From Verrucomicrobiia bacterium (lineage in GTDB: Bacteria; Verrucomicrobiota; Verrucomicrobiia; Limisphaerales; UBA11358): DNA of 64,000 nt. Location: NCBI GenBank assembly GCA_031290985.1, contig JARLJW010000071.1:1-64000 (forward strand), in the 5' to 3' direction. Position 1 is the first letter of the stretch. The number at the start of each line of letters is the position of its first letter. Both the position numbers and the translations under genes were made by a program. Positions 34,613 through 42,010 of the stretch are shown piece by piece. A model generated the notes under the pieces. That model was not told the DNA's origin. It made no database searches and saw only the letters and a program-made list of their open reading frames with translations.

Positions 34613-35032
34613 TCACGCGGCGACACTGACCATCCAGCCAATGCCGAAACGGTCGGTCAGCATCCCGAAACGCGGCGACCAAAACGTCTTGGTTAACGGC
34701 ATCTCCACCTTGCCGCCCGCCGCCAGCGCGTCAAAGGCGCGATTCACCCCGGCTTCCGTGGGCAGGCAGATGTGGAGCGAGAAGCCCGCGAAACTGGCCC
34801 CCTCTTCGCACCCGTCGGAGGCCATCAGGGTTGTTCCGCCGACATGGAAGGTGGCGTGCATGACTTTGTTTTCAAAGCCCGCCGGCAGCCGGCCCGGCGG
34901 CATCGGCTCGGGGCTGTCCTTGTAGCGCATGAGCAGGTCCACCTCCGCGCCGAGTGCGGTGCGGTAAAATTCCAGCGCCTCTTCGCAGCGGCCGCCAAAA
35001 AACAGGTAAGGTTGAATAAATGAGGTTTTCAT
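34613..35032 (-). CDS. VOC protein, PhnB-like
   Basis: The 139-residue protein opens I-Q-P-Y-L-F-F-G-G-R-C-E-E-A-L-E-F-Y and carries H-A-T-F-H-V-G-G-T-T-L-M-A-S-D and D-R-F-G-I-G-W. This is the closest PhnB relative of the three VOC proteins in the cluster. It sits 49 nt after the AHSA1 gene and 37 nt before the triple-AHSA1 gene. Confidence 0.9.
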   Translation of the reverse strand: MKTSFIQPYLFFGGRCEEALEFYRTALGAEVDLLMRYKDSPEPMPPGRLPAGFENKVMHATFHVGGTTLMASDGCEEGASFAGFSLHICLPTEAGVNRAFDALAAGGKVEMPLTKTFWSPRFGMLTDRFGIGWMVSVAA

Positions 35033-35081
35033 GGTGTTTTAATGATGTTGATGGTTATTGTTTAAACGCTTCAAAACTGCT

Positions 35082-35558
35082 TCAAACGGACTTGATTTTG
35101 CCCTGCTTCATCAGCCCGGCAAATTTCCTCAGCACGGATGTCCAGCCGCGCTTGTGTTCCCGCACGTCTTCCCGGTCCGGCAGCCCCTGGTGCGTCAACG
35201 TCAGACGCGTCGTTTTGCCAAGATCTTCAAAATCCACGTTCACCACGCTGTCCGGCATGGCATAATGTTCAAAGGACCAGGTGAATTGCAGCCGCCTGTT
35301 CCGGACAATTTTTTGATACTTGCCGATGGCGATATGGTCGCCCTTTTTCGATGACACGTGGATGCGAAACGCCCCGCCCACCTTGATGTCGGCGGACACG
35401 CTCCGGCATTCCATGCCCTCCGGGCCGAACCACTGCGCGAGATGCGCGGGTTCCGTCCACATCTGGTAGACCAGCGCGCACGGCGCCTGGATGACGCGGG
35501 AAATAACCACCTTCGGTACCGCCGGTGTTTTCCGGCCCGCCTTATTTGGTGTCGCCAT
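35082..35558 (-). CDS. SRPBCC/AHSA1 domain protein (operon 2, first copy)
   Basis: The 158-residue protein has a basic N-terminal tail, then one AHSA1 domain: V-I-S-R-V-I-Q-A-P-C-A-L-V-Y-Q-M-W-T, Q-W-F-G-P-E-G-M, K-V-G-G-A-F-R and a final helix G-W-T-S-V-L-R-K-F-A. It overlaps the end of arsR by 17 bp, so the regulator and this protein are produced together. Confidence 0.88.
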   Translation of the reverse strand: MATPNKAGRKTPAVPKVVISRVIQAPCALVYQMWTEPAHLAQWFGPEGMECRSVSADIKVGGAFRIHVSSKKGDHIAIGKYQKIVRNRRLQFTWSFEHYAMPDSVVNVDFEDLGKTTRLTLTHQGLPDREDVREHKRGWTSVLRKFAGLMKQGKIKSV

Positions 35559-35901
35559 GCTTTTTGTCCTCCGCTTGCAGTTTTTTCAGATATTCATCGA
35601 GCCGGTCAAAGCTCTCCTCCCAGAACTTGCGGTACTCTTCGATCCATTGCTGGGCCGCCTGCATCGGCGCCGCCTCCAGGTTCAGGCGATGCACCCGGCC
35701 GCGGCGGCGGCGGCGGATCAGCCCCGCGCTTTCCAGCACCCGCAAATGCTTGGAGACCGCCGGCAGGGACATGGCATACGGCCGCGCCAGGTCCGTCACG
35801 CAACTGTCGCCGTGCGCCAGATGTTCCAGGATGCGCCGCCGCGTCGGATCGGCGAGCGCCGCAAACGTGCGGCTTAATGAGCGGTTCGAACATTTAACCA
35901 T
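35542..35901 (-). CDS. ArsR-family regulator of the 13-gene AHSA1/VOC cluster
   Basis: The ATG at 35901 is chosen; the frame extends to 35979 but that part runs through the promoter. The 119-residue protein opens with L-S-R-T-F-A-A-L-A-D-P-T-R-R-R-I-L-E-H-L and has recognition helix S-L-P-A-V-S-K-H-L-R-V-L. It has no paired Cys metal site. The start codon sits inside a palindrome, so this is likely an autorepressor of the downstream cluster. It is related to, but distinct from, the ArsR at 20426. Confidence 0.9.
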   Translation of the reverse strand: MVKCSNRSLSRTFAALADPTRRRILEHLAHGDSCVTDLARPYAMSLPAVSKHLRVLESAGLIRRRRRGRVHRLNLEAAPMQAAQQWIEEYRKFWEESFDRLDEYLKKLQAEDKKHGDTK

Positions 35902-35938
35902 ATGGTTAAATATAATCCCAAAAAATAAAATCCTGCAA
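35892..35938 (-). promoter_or_regulatory. leaderless arsR promoter with operator across the start codon
   Basis: The perfect 20-bp palindrome ATTTAACCATATGGTTAAAT (35892-35911) contains the arsR ATG at 35901. On the minus strand TTGCAG (35938-35933), 18 bp and TATATT (35914-35909) form a promoter, placing the start of transcription at or next to the A of the ATG. Its inner part AACC-N4-GGTT matches the operator at 20395-20414. Confidence 0.8.
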
Positions 35939-35996
35939 GTGGAATTTTTAATTTTTTGAAGCCGCCCCCAACCCGCCAACCGGCCGCCAAAAAGAA

Positions 35997-36023
35997 ACGG
36001 GGCCCGGATGAACCGGACCCCGT
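35997..36023 (-). terminator. terminator of the RRM gene
   Basis: An 11-bp stem with one mismatch (ACGGGGCCCGG / CCGGACCCCGT), a 5-nt loop, and TTTCTTTTT after it on the minus strand. It lies 27 nt past the RRM stop and shields the arsR promoter. Confidence 0.85.
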
Positions 36024-36050
36024 CTTTGAAAATTTCCTGGCCAGGCCAGA

Positions 36051-36395
36051 TTAATAACGGCTGCCGCCACCACCACCGCCGTATTCACGACGACCACCGC
36101 CGCCGCCGGATTCACGACGACCGCCGCCGCCGCCGGGAGGACGATCTTCACGCGGGCGGGCGATGTTAACGGTCAGGGCGCGACCATCCAGTTCCTTGCC
36201 GTTCATGCCTTCGACGGCCGCTTGGGCTTCCGCGTCGGAGCTCATGGTCACAAAACCAAAGCCGCGGGGGCGGTTGGTCATGCGGTCCATCATGATGGTG
36301 GCTTCGGTGACTGAACCAAACGCCGCAAAGGCGTCGTTCAGGGCGTTTTCAGTGGTATTGAAGGAAAGATTTCCTACGAATAATTTATTGTTCAT
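36051..36395 (-). CDS. RRM-type glycine-rich RNA-binding protein
   Basis: The 114-residue protein has one RNA recognition motif (residues 1-80) with RNP2 L-F-V-G-N-L and RNP1 R-G-F-G-F-V-T-M, then a 30-residue Gly/Arg tail with GGGGGRR repeats. This is the layout of bacterial and plant cold-induced glycine-rich RNA-binding proteins. It lies 0.7 kb from a DEAD-box helicase, another RNA-remodelling protein, though on a separate transcript. Single-gene unit with its own terminator. Confidence 0.95.
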   Translation of the reverse strand: MNNKLFVGNLSFNTTENALNDAFAAFGSVTEATIMMDRMTNRPRGFGFVTMSSDAEAQAAVEGMNGKELDGRALTVNIARPREDRPPGGGGGRRESGGGGGRREYGGGGGGSRY

Positions 36396-36722
36396 GTGAG
36401 TTTGATACTGTCCGACAAACCGTGACTTTCTACAGACTGTTCCCGCACAGCGGGTCTCAAATCATCACTGAACCAAGTTCACTTGAAGATTTACCATGCC
36501 GCGAAAGCTTCTAGCTATCTAACAGACTCCAATAGCCTGACAATTTCCCGGAGAATTGCAACAAGTTTTTAGCGTCCAAATCCGGCCGGCACCCGCCCTC
36601 CGCCGTTTGGGTGATCAAAGAACAGTCATTTACAACCAGCCGGTCAGGGAGCATGATGGCCTGACCAGCGGTGAAACTTCCATGCCGCTGGTAAGTCAAC
36701 CCGCGGTAAATATCAAAAAGTT
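36396..36722 (+). promoter_or_regulatory. intergenic region with a structured leader for the Lys-rich peptide gene
   Basis: The 3' part (about 36630-36722) resembles the leader before the unlinked gene at 47469. Both have CATTTAC, GCATGATG and a stem-loop. Here the stem is CCAGCGG (36665-36671) and CCGCTGG (36685-36691), perfect 7 bp, around the loop TGAAACTTCCATG; it ends 31 nt before the ATG. The region also holds the promoter of the divergent RRM gene. No ORF is supported. Confidence 0.6.
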
Positions 36723-36791
36723 ATGGCAAAAAAAGCCAAAGTTAAAAGCGCAACCAAAAAGAAGCCGGTCGCTAAAAAGAAAAAGAAGTAG
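36723..36791 (+). CDS. 22-residue Lys-rich peptide
   Basis: The frame runs ATG 36723 to TAG 36791 and encodes M-A-K-K-A-K-V-K-S-A-T-K-K-K-P-V-A followed by five Lys: 13 of 22 residues are Lys. It recalls histone-H1-like or nucleic-acid-binding tails. Translation is supported by its placement between a leader hairpin and a trailing hairpin, an arrangement shared with the gene at 47469. There is no Shine-Dalgarno site. Function unknown. Confidence 0.55.
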   Translation: MAKKAKVKSATKKKPVAKKKKK

Positions 36792-36800
36792 GCTCCTGTT

Positions 36801-36830
36801 GTCTCTCCTGACGCAAAACTCAGGAGAGAC
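36801..36830 (+). terminator. hairpin after the Lys-rich peptide gene
   Basis: A perfect 11-bp stem, GTCTCTCCTGA / TCAGGAGAGAC, with an 8-nt loop starts 9 nt after the stop. It has no T-tract. The matching gene at 47469 is also followed by a GTCTCTCC / GGAGAGAC hairpin. It may serve as terminator or RNA 3'-end protection. Confidence 0.6.
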
Positions 36831-36873
36831 ATGTTCCGTCCGCATACCCCTTTCCCCTTATCCCTTTATTTCC

Positions 36874-37116
36874 ATGGCGCTCAAACTCCGGCAAGGCCAG
36901 GTCTGGCAGCACGGCGATGAATTCATCCGCATCGTGCAACTCGAACGGCTCGAGGTCGGCTACAAGATTCTCAAAGATCTCAAGTCCGGCGCCGGCGAAC
37001 ATCGCCAGACGAGCAAAAAGGACTTCTGCCGCCTGCTCAAATCCGCCACGCTGCTGGAACCCAAGGCTCCGGCCAAAGTTTCAACGGCCCCAGTGCCGCC
37101 CGCCGCCGCCGCCTGA
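36874..37116 (+). CDS. conserved-looking small protein of unknown function
   Basis: From ATG 36874 the product is 80 residues: a compact charged domain (M-A-L-K-L-R-Q-G-Q-V-W-Q-H-G-D-E-F-I-R-I-V-Q-L-E) and a Pro/Ala tail. The first part could be a small beta-barrel. Its last 36 bases overlap the end of the convergent helicase gene. I do not recognise the family. Confidence 0.55.
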   Translation: MALKLRQGQVWQHGDEFIRIVQLERLEVGYKILKDLKSGAGEHRQTSKKDFCRLLKSATLLEPKAPAKVSTAPVPPAAAA

Positions 37117-38394
37117 CCGCTCCTGCCGCTGCCCGCCGGAATGTTGCGGACTCGATTGACCCGGCCGGTGCGATTGACCATGCCGCTGCTGCGGACGTCC
37201 TCCCTGATTATGCCCGCGCGGCGGCCGGCCGTCTTCCGCCGGATTGTATGGCGGAATCGCCGCGGTATAATTGAACCCCTCCGCCTTCTTCCGCACGATG
37301 CCCCGGCCGATGAACCGCTCCAGCGCGCGCAATTCGCCGTAATCCTCCGGCGTCACGAAACTGATCGCGTCCCCGATCTGGTTCGCCCGCCCGGTGCGGC
37401 CGATGCGATGGATGTAATCCTCCACATGCATCGGAAAATCGTAATTTACCACGTGGGAGATCCCGTCCACGTCGATGCCGCGCGCCGCGATGTCCGTCGC
37501 CACCAGCACGCTCACCGCGCCGGACTTGAAATCTTTCAACGCCCGCAGCCGTTGGCTCTGGGAACGGTTCGAGTGCAGCGTCGCCGTGCGGACACCCTTC
37601 TGCTCCAGTTGCCGCGCCAGCCGGTCCGCCGCGTGCTTCATCCGCGAGAAAACCAAGATCATGTCCATCGCCGGATCTTTCAGCAAATGCAGCAGCAGCG
37701 CCGTCTTCAAATGTTTCGGCACCTCGTAGACCAGTTGCGTCACCGTCTCGGCGGGATTTGCGCGCCGGCCGATCTGGATGACTTTCGGCGCCCGTTGAAA
37801 TTCGTGCGTCAGCGACTCAATCTCCTTCGAGAGCGTCGCCGAGAACATCAGCGTCTGCCGCTGCTTCGGCAGTTGCTGCACAATCCGCCGGATGGACGGG
37901 AGAAAACCCATGTCCAGCATCCGGTCGGCTTCATCGAGTACGAGAAATTTCAATTGGGAAAAATCCGCGCACCGCTGCCCCATCAGATCAATCAGCCGCC
38001 CCGGACACGCGATCACCACATCCGTGCCCGAGCGCAGCGCGCGGATCTGCGGCTGTTCCCCCACTCCGCCGAAAACCGTCGCCACCGTCAGCGGCAGATG
38101 CTTCGCGTAAGCCTTCACATTCTCCTCGATCTGCACCACCAGTTCGCGCGTCGGCGCGATGACCAGCACCTTGGTGGCACGCCGCTGGCCCGGGGGCAGC
38201 GCGGCGAGCTTCGTGAGAATCGGCAGCGTGAACGCCGCCGTCTTGCCCGTGCCGGTTTGCGCGATGCCGATCAGGTCGCTCCCGGCGATGATCGGCGGGA
38301 TGGCGGCGGTCTGGATGGGCGTCGGCTCGGTGTAACCGGCTTCCTGCACCGCTTTCAAAATTTTGGCGTCAAGGCCAAGGGCTCCAAATGACAT
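37081..38394 (-). CDS. rhlE: DEAD-box RNA helicase, RhlE-like
   Basis: From ATG 38394 (M-S-F-G-A-L-G-L) the 437-residue protein has all core motifs: Q motif (P-T-P-I-Q), motif I A-Q-T-G-T-G-K-T, Ia P-T-R-E-L, II D-E-A-D, III S-A-T, V A-T-D-I-A-A-R-G-I-D and VI H-R-I-G-R-T-G-R. A Gly/Arg/His/Gln-rich tail after about residue 375 is typical of RhlE/DeaD helicases acting on rRNA or mRNA, often in the cold. An ATG at 38430 is possible but less likely. Confidence 0.93.
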   Translation of the reverse strand: MSFGALGLDAKILKAVQEAGYTEPTPIQTAAIPPIIAGSDLIGIAQTGTGKTAAFTLPILTKLAALPPGQRRATKVLVIAPTRELVVQIEENVKAYAKHLPLTVATVFGGVGEQPQIRALRSGTDVVIACPGRLIDLMGQRCADFSQLKFLVLDEADRMLDMGFLPSIRRIVQQLPKQRQTLMFSATLSKEIESLTHEFQRAPKVIQIGRRANPAETVTQLVYEVPKHLKTALLLHLLKDPAMDMILVFSRMKHAADRLARQLEQKGVRTATLHSNRSQSQRLRALKDFKSGAVSVLVATDIAARGIDVDGISHVVNYDFPMHVEDYIHRIGRTGRANQIGDAISFVTPEDYGELRALERFIGRGIVRKKAEGFNYTAAIPPYNPAEDGRPPRGHNQGGRPQQRHGQSHRPGQSSPQHSGGQRQERSGGGGGRHWGR

Positions 38395-38779
38395 AGCCCA
38401 ACAGCATAGCAGATGGGGCGACGATGGCACGCCCTAAAATGAGCCGCCTCAAACCAGGCATAATCTCGACCCCGTTCCAAAAACGCGACGTCTCCCCGTT
38501 CGGAGTTCCGCCTTCAGGCGGCCAGCCGCGTCATTTTGCCGGATCATCTCGAAAAACCCTGCACTGGTGGAAACCGTCGTGCCGCAATGTGGTGGCCCGT
38601 CCGGCACGGACCCCCGCGATGTCCGCATAAAACCCGGTTGTATCCATCAACGCGTAGCGCCTGGAGAGCGGTCGCTTCAGCGCCGCTTTTTGGCGAAACC
38701 TCGGTGGCCTTCCCGGCCACGACCCACGAATTTTAAATTAGCATCCATGGCTTGCAAAAAGAACGTTCAGGTCATCCCC
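38395..38779. repeat. intergenic region with REP-like elements
   Basis: No gene is supported in 385 bp. It contains GGAGTTCCGCCTTCAGGCGG (38509 onwards), and a dispersed repeat at 38566-38630 (GGTGGAAACCGTCGTGCCGC, GTGGTGGCCCGTCC, GCACGGACCCC) that recurs at 47052-47110. Confidence 0.6.
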
Positions 38780-39307
38780 TTAACCCAGCGGCAACCAGTC
38801 CACCGTCGCCGCCGCTTTCATGCTCGCATTGAACTCCCGCAAACTCTCCGCCAGTTGTTCCCGCGAATGCTTCTGCTTCACGGCGGCGATGGCGGCCGTG
38901 GCCAGTTCATCGCACCGTTCGTTGCCCGCATCACCGGCATGACCCTTCACCCAATGCCATTTGATCGTGTGCGGCGCCACGGCGGCATCCAGCCGCCGCC
39001 AAAGATCTTCATTTTTCACCGGTTGCTTCGCCGCCGTGCGCCAGCCGTTGCGCTTCCAGCCCCGCAACCATTTCGTGATGCCGTCGCGCAAATAATTTGA
39101 ATCCGTGTGAAATTCCACCGTGCACGGCCCCTTCAGCGCCGACAGCGCCTCGATGGCCGCCTGCAGCTCCATGCGGTTGTTCGTGGTCGCCGCCACGCCG
39201 CCGCTCAACTCACGTTTGTGCTGGCCGCTGGCCAACACCGCCGCCCGGCCGCCCGGGCCGGGATTCCCGTGACACGCCCCGTCAGAATGGATCACCACAT
39301 CTTGCAT
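38780..39307 (-). CDS. rnhA: ribonuclease HI
   Basis: From ATG 39307 the 175-residue protein has the RNase HI core with the catalytic carboxylates D8 (H-S-D-G-A-C), E47 (M-E-L-Q), D69 (H-T-D-S-N) and a C-terminal Asp (G-N-E-R-C-D-E-L-A), plus the basic handle [10 protein letters not shown]. It removes RNA from RNA-DNA hybrids. The last 25 residues extend beyond the usual end. An upstream TTG at 39313 is an alternative start. Confidence 0.95.
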   Translation of the reverse strand: MQDVVIHSDGACHGNPGPGGRAAVLASGQHKRELSGGVAATTNNRMELQAAIEALSALKGPCTVEFHTDSNYLRDGITKWLRGWKRNGWRTAAKQPVKNEDLWRRLDAAVAPHTIKWHWVKGHAGDAGNERCDELATAAIAAVKQKHSREQLAESLREFNASMKAAATVDWLPLG

Positions 39308-39535
39308 CCCCAATTTTGAACCCGCCGGCGCATGAAGCCAAGCGCAGACACTCGACTTTATCCAAATGAAATGGCTTTGATCGGCTTTGCCTGCCCGGCT
39401 TCACCCGAAAATAACTTTGAAATGGGTTTAAATTTCCAGAACCATTCGACATTCGTCATTTTCACGCCCTCATCTTGCCACACCCGGTTGGACAAAGGCT
39501 GTCCAACCATCTCTGCGCCCCTGCTCCCCAGGCCG

Positions 39536-42010
39536 TTACGGCGCGAGCGTGTACCGCTGTTGCGCGGCATCGTATTGGAAGCGGGCCAGGTTGCCGGTCA
39601 ACCACGGCAGCGTGTCGTTGGTCGATCCGGCATATCCGGTCAGCGCCGCCAGTTGCGCCAGTTCCTTTTGTTGGTTGCGGGCATCGCGCCCGTCATCCAC
39701 GTGGCGGACGGCAAGGTTGAGCGCATCCGGCAATCCTTGCTTGGCGGCGGGGATGGCCAGGCCGGCGGAGTTGATCACACCCAGCCGCGCGCTTTGCCAC
39801 GCTTCCCGCACGGCGGCGGCAGTGTCAAAACCCGGACACTGTTCCAGGGCGCGGATGACCTCTTCCTGCCCGGAATGGAGCCGGACAAAATGCCAGCGCA
39901 GGCCGGCATAGGTCGCCGGATCTTTTGCGCCCGCCACAATCGTCAGCGCATCCGCCGGCAACGCCTCGCGATGGTCTGACAATTTGGCGGTCAACCCGGC
40001 CCGCGCGTCGTCCTGCCAGCCCTTGGCCACGAACACTTGCACCAGCTTGTTGTCGCGTTGCAGGGCGGCGCATAAATCCGGCAGTTGGTCGCGCGTGACG
40101 ATTTTAGTGATGGCCGGAATGATAAAAGCGTCTTCCGCGTTTTGCGTCAGCGGCAGCCGGCGGAGCAAGGCGGGCAAGCCATTGGTGCCTGGCGCGGCCA
40201 GTTTGTCCACCACGGTCTGGCGTAACTGGTCACTCCAGCTCATGGGCAGGTTCAACAGGATTTTGTCCAGGTAGGCTTCGATCTCGCCCGCGGTCGGTGC
40301 CGCAGGCAGGCTGGCGTGTTCGATGGCCTGGGCCACGTTATGCGCTTCTTTTTGCTGGCGGACATTACCGTTGCCATAGCCGGGCCAGTGATAATTTTCC
40401 GCGTGGAAAGCGAGCTGCGAAGTCCCCGCATAAACCGGTACAAACACGCACAGGCGCGCCTCGCGCAGCCAGTCCGCGGCGCTCACCCCCGCAAGCCGTT
40501 CGCGTAGCGCGGGATACGGAAAGTCCAGTTGCAACGACCGGTGGGCTTCGCCGCTCATCAACGACGGGAAATACTCCCGCGCATTGTTTTGCGACACCAC
40601 AAAGGCTTCGCCCGTGCCGGGATGATATAGCACATATGCGCAACGAGACTGGTTGTTGTAGTCATTGGCGCGGTTGACGGTGTCGGCATCGCGGTCGAAT
40701 CTCAATTGCGCGGCACACTCATCGAGTGACACCGAGATGACGCCGTTGGCCAGCCGGACTTTCTGGATGGTTACGGTCAGACCGGGCAAGGCTTGGACCG
40801 TCCCGAAACGCAATGGCGCTTCCGCGGCCTTTTTCACCCCGAACAGATCCACTGTCACCTTGCCGTCCACGCTGCCTGCCGACGGATTATTGGCAAACCG
40901 CTTGAGCGTATTTTGATCGTTGAAAAAAGCGCTCCCCACCCCGACATAACCGATATTTTCATTGAACCACAGCGTGTCCGCCGGGAAAAAATCCCGGATG
41001 ACATGGAAATAACCGCTTTGCCGGGAGAAGTTCACCGAGCCGAGCCGGCCCGGATACCCCGTGCTCAGTGGCAGCCACTGCCCCTTGGTGCTGTGGTCGC
41101 CCGGAATGTGTATGGTGCCGAAAATATCCTCCAACACCGGGAATTGCCGGGCAGGCACGCCGGCCACCGCCAGTTCCGTCGCGAGCAATTCCCCCGGTTC
41201 AGTGATCGGACGGTTGGTTTCAACCAGCGACAGCGTCAGCGGCGCAGATGAAGTCCGCAGGGGCGCGAGAAAATCTTTGGACCAGACCGTCGTGATCACC
41301 GGAACCGCCAGCAGGCCTGCCGCAAAACACACGACCGCCACGCGCCAGCTTCCCGCCCGCGCCTGGGCCACCCAGGCCAGGATTCCGCCGGCCGCCAAAA
41401 CCAAATACGCCACGGCTTCCGCGCACGTGGCCCATTCGCCGCCCCTCACCCCGTTATTGACGGCCTGAGGCAGCACGCCGGCGTGGACCAGCATGTCCAC
41501 CGTCATCACCCACAAAAAAATCCCGCCGATGGTAACACCGACGGCGAGGAAATAACGGGCCAGATCCCGCGTCAGCGCCGCCAGCACCGCGACCGCCAGC
41601 AGAATGGCTGCGCTGTACAGCAGCGATTCCGCCGCCGCCACCAGTTCCAAGTGTGGCGAGTAGCCGCGCAGGGCCCAGCCCACGGTTTGAACCAGCAGGC
41701 GCGGCACCAGCAAACCGAGGATGATGAACGCCGTTTTCGCCCAGAACAAATGCGCGCGCCGCACCGGCCGCGTCAGCCACACGGCGCTGGTCCCCACCAG
41801 CGCATCCGCCTGCACCAGCGACACCACCAGCGCCAGACCGAACACGATCTGCCACAGCTCAATGAGAAAGCGGGCCATGCCCTGACCGATGCCCGGCAAC
41901 ACCAGTTGCGTTGCCAGCAGCGGCTCCGCGGCGAAGGAAAGCCACAGCACCACCAGCCGCCAGCGGAAATGCCGCAAGTCCGTTTTGAATTGGTGAAGAA
42001 TGAGGTTCAT
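39536..42010 (-). CDS. ABC-2-type permease with large extracytoplasmic domain (second of pair)
   Basis: The start at 42010 overlaps the stop of the previous permease in ATGA; the frame goes on to 42112 but lies in that gene. The protein (824 residues) opens M-N-L-I-L-H-Q-F-K-T-D-L-R-H-F-R-W, like its partner (M-N-L-V-L-H-Q-F-R-K-D-V-R-Q-F-R-Y). It has about seven membrane segments in the first 270 residues, followed by a soluble domain of about 550 residues. It is probably the exporter or signal-receiving partner of the ABC ATPase. The substrate is unknown. Confidence 0.82.
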   Translation of the reverse strand: MNLILHQFKTDLRHFRWRLVVLWLSFAAEPLLATQLVLPGIGQGMARFLIELWQIVFGLALVVSLVQADALVGTSAVWLTRPVRRAHLFWAKTAFIILGLLVPRLLVQTVGWALRGYSPHLELVAAAESLLYSAAILLAVAVLAALTRDLARYFLAVGVTIGGIFLWVMTVDMLVHAGVLPQAVNNGVRGGEWATCAEAVAYLVLAAGGILAWVAQARAGSWRVAVVCFAAGLLAVPVITTVWSKDFLAPLRTSSAPLTLSLVETNRPITEPGELLATELAVAGVPARQFPVLEDIFGTIHIPGDHSTKGQWLPLSTGYPGRLGSVNFSRQSGYFHVIRDFFPADTLWFNENIGYVGVGSAFFNDQNTLKRFANNPSAGSVDGKVTVDLFGVKKAAEAPLRFGTVQALPGLTVTIQKVRLANGVISVSLDECAAQLRFDRDADTVNRANDYNNQSRCAYVLYHPGTGEAFVVSQNNAREYFPSLMSGEAHRSLQLDFPYPALRERLAGVSAADWLREARLCVFVPVYAGTSQLAFHAENYHWPGYGNGNVRQQKEAHNVAQAIEHASLPAAPTAGEIEAYLDKILLNLPMSWSDQLRQTVVDKLAAPGTNGLPALLRRLPLTQNAEDAFIIPAITKIVTRDQLPDLCAALQRDNKLVQVFVAKGWQDDARAGLTAKLSDHREALPADALTIVAGAKDPATYAGLRWHFVRLHSGQEEVIRALEQCPGFDTAAAVREAWQSARLGVINSAGLAIPAAKQGLPDALNLAVRHVDDGRDARNQQKELAQLAALTGYAGSTNDTLPWLTGNLARFQYDAAQQRYTLAP

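Noticed and set aside
33472..34629. 385-residue plus-strand ORF
   Set aside because: Antisense to the triple AHSA1 gene; no domain pattern.
37141..38391. 416-residue plus-strand ORF
   Set aside because: Antisense to the DEAD-box helicase with all motifs intact.
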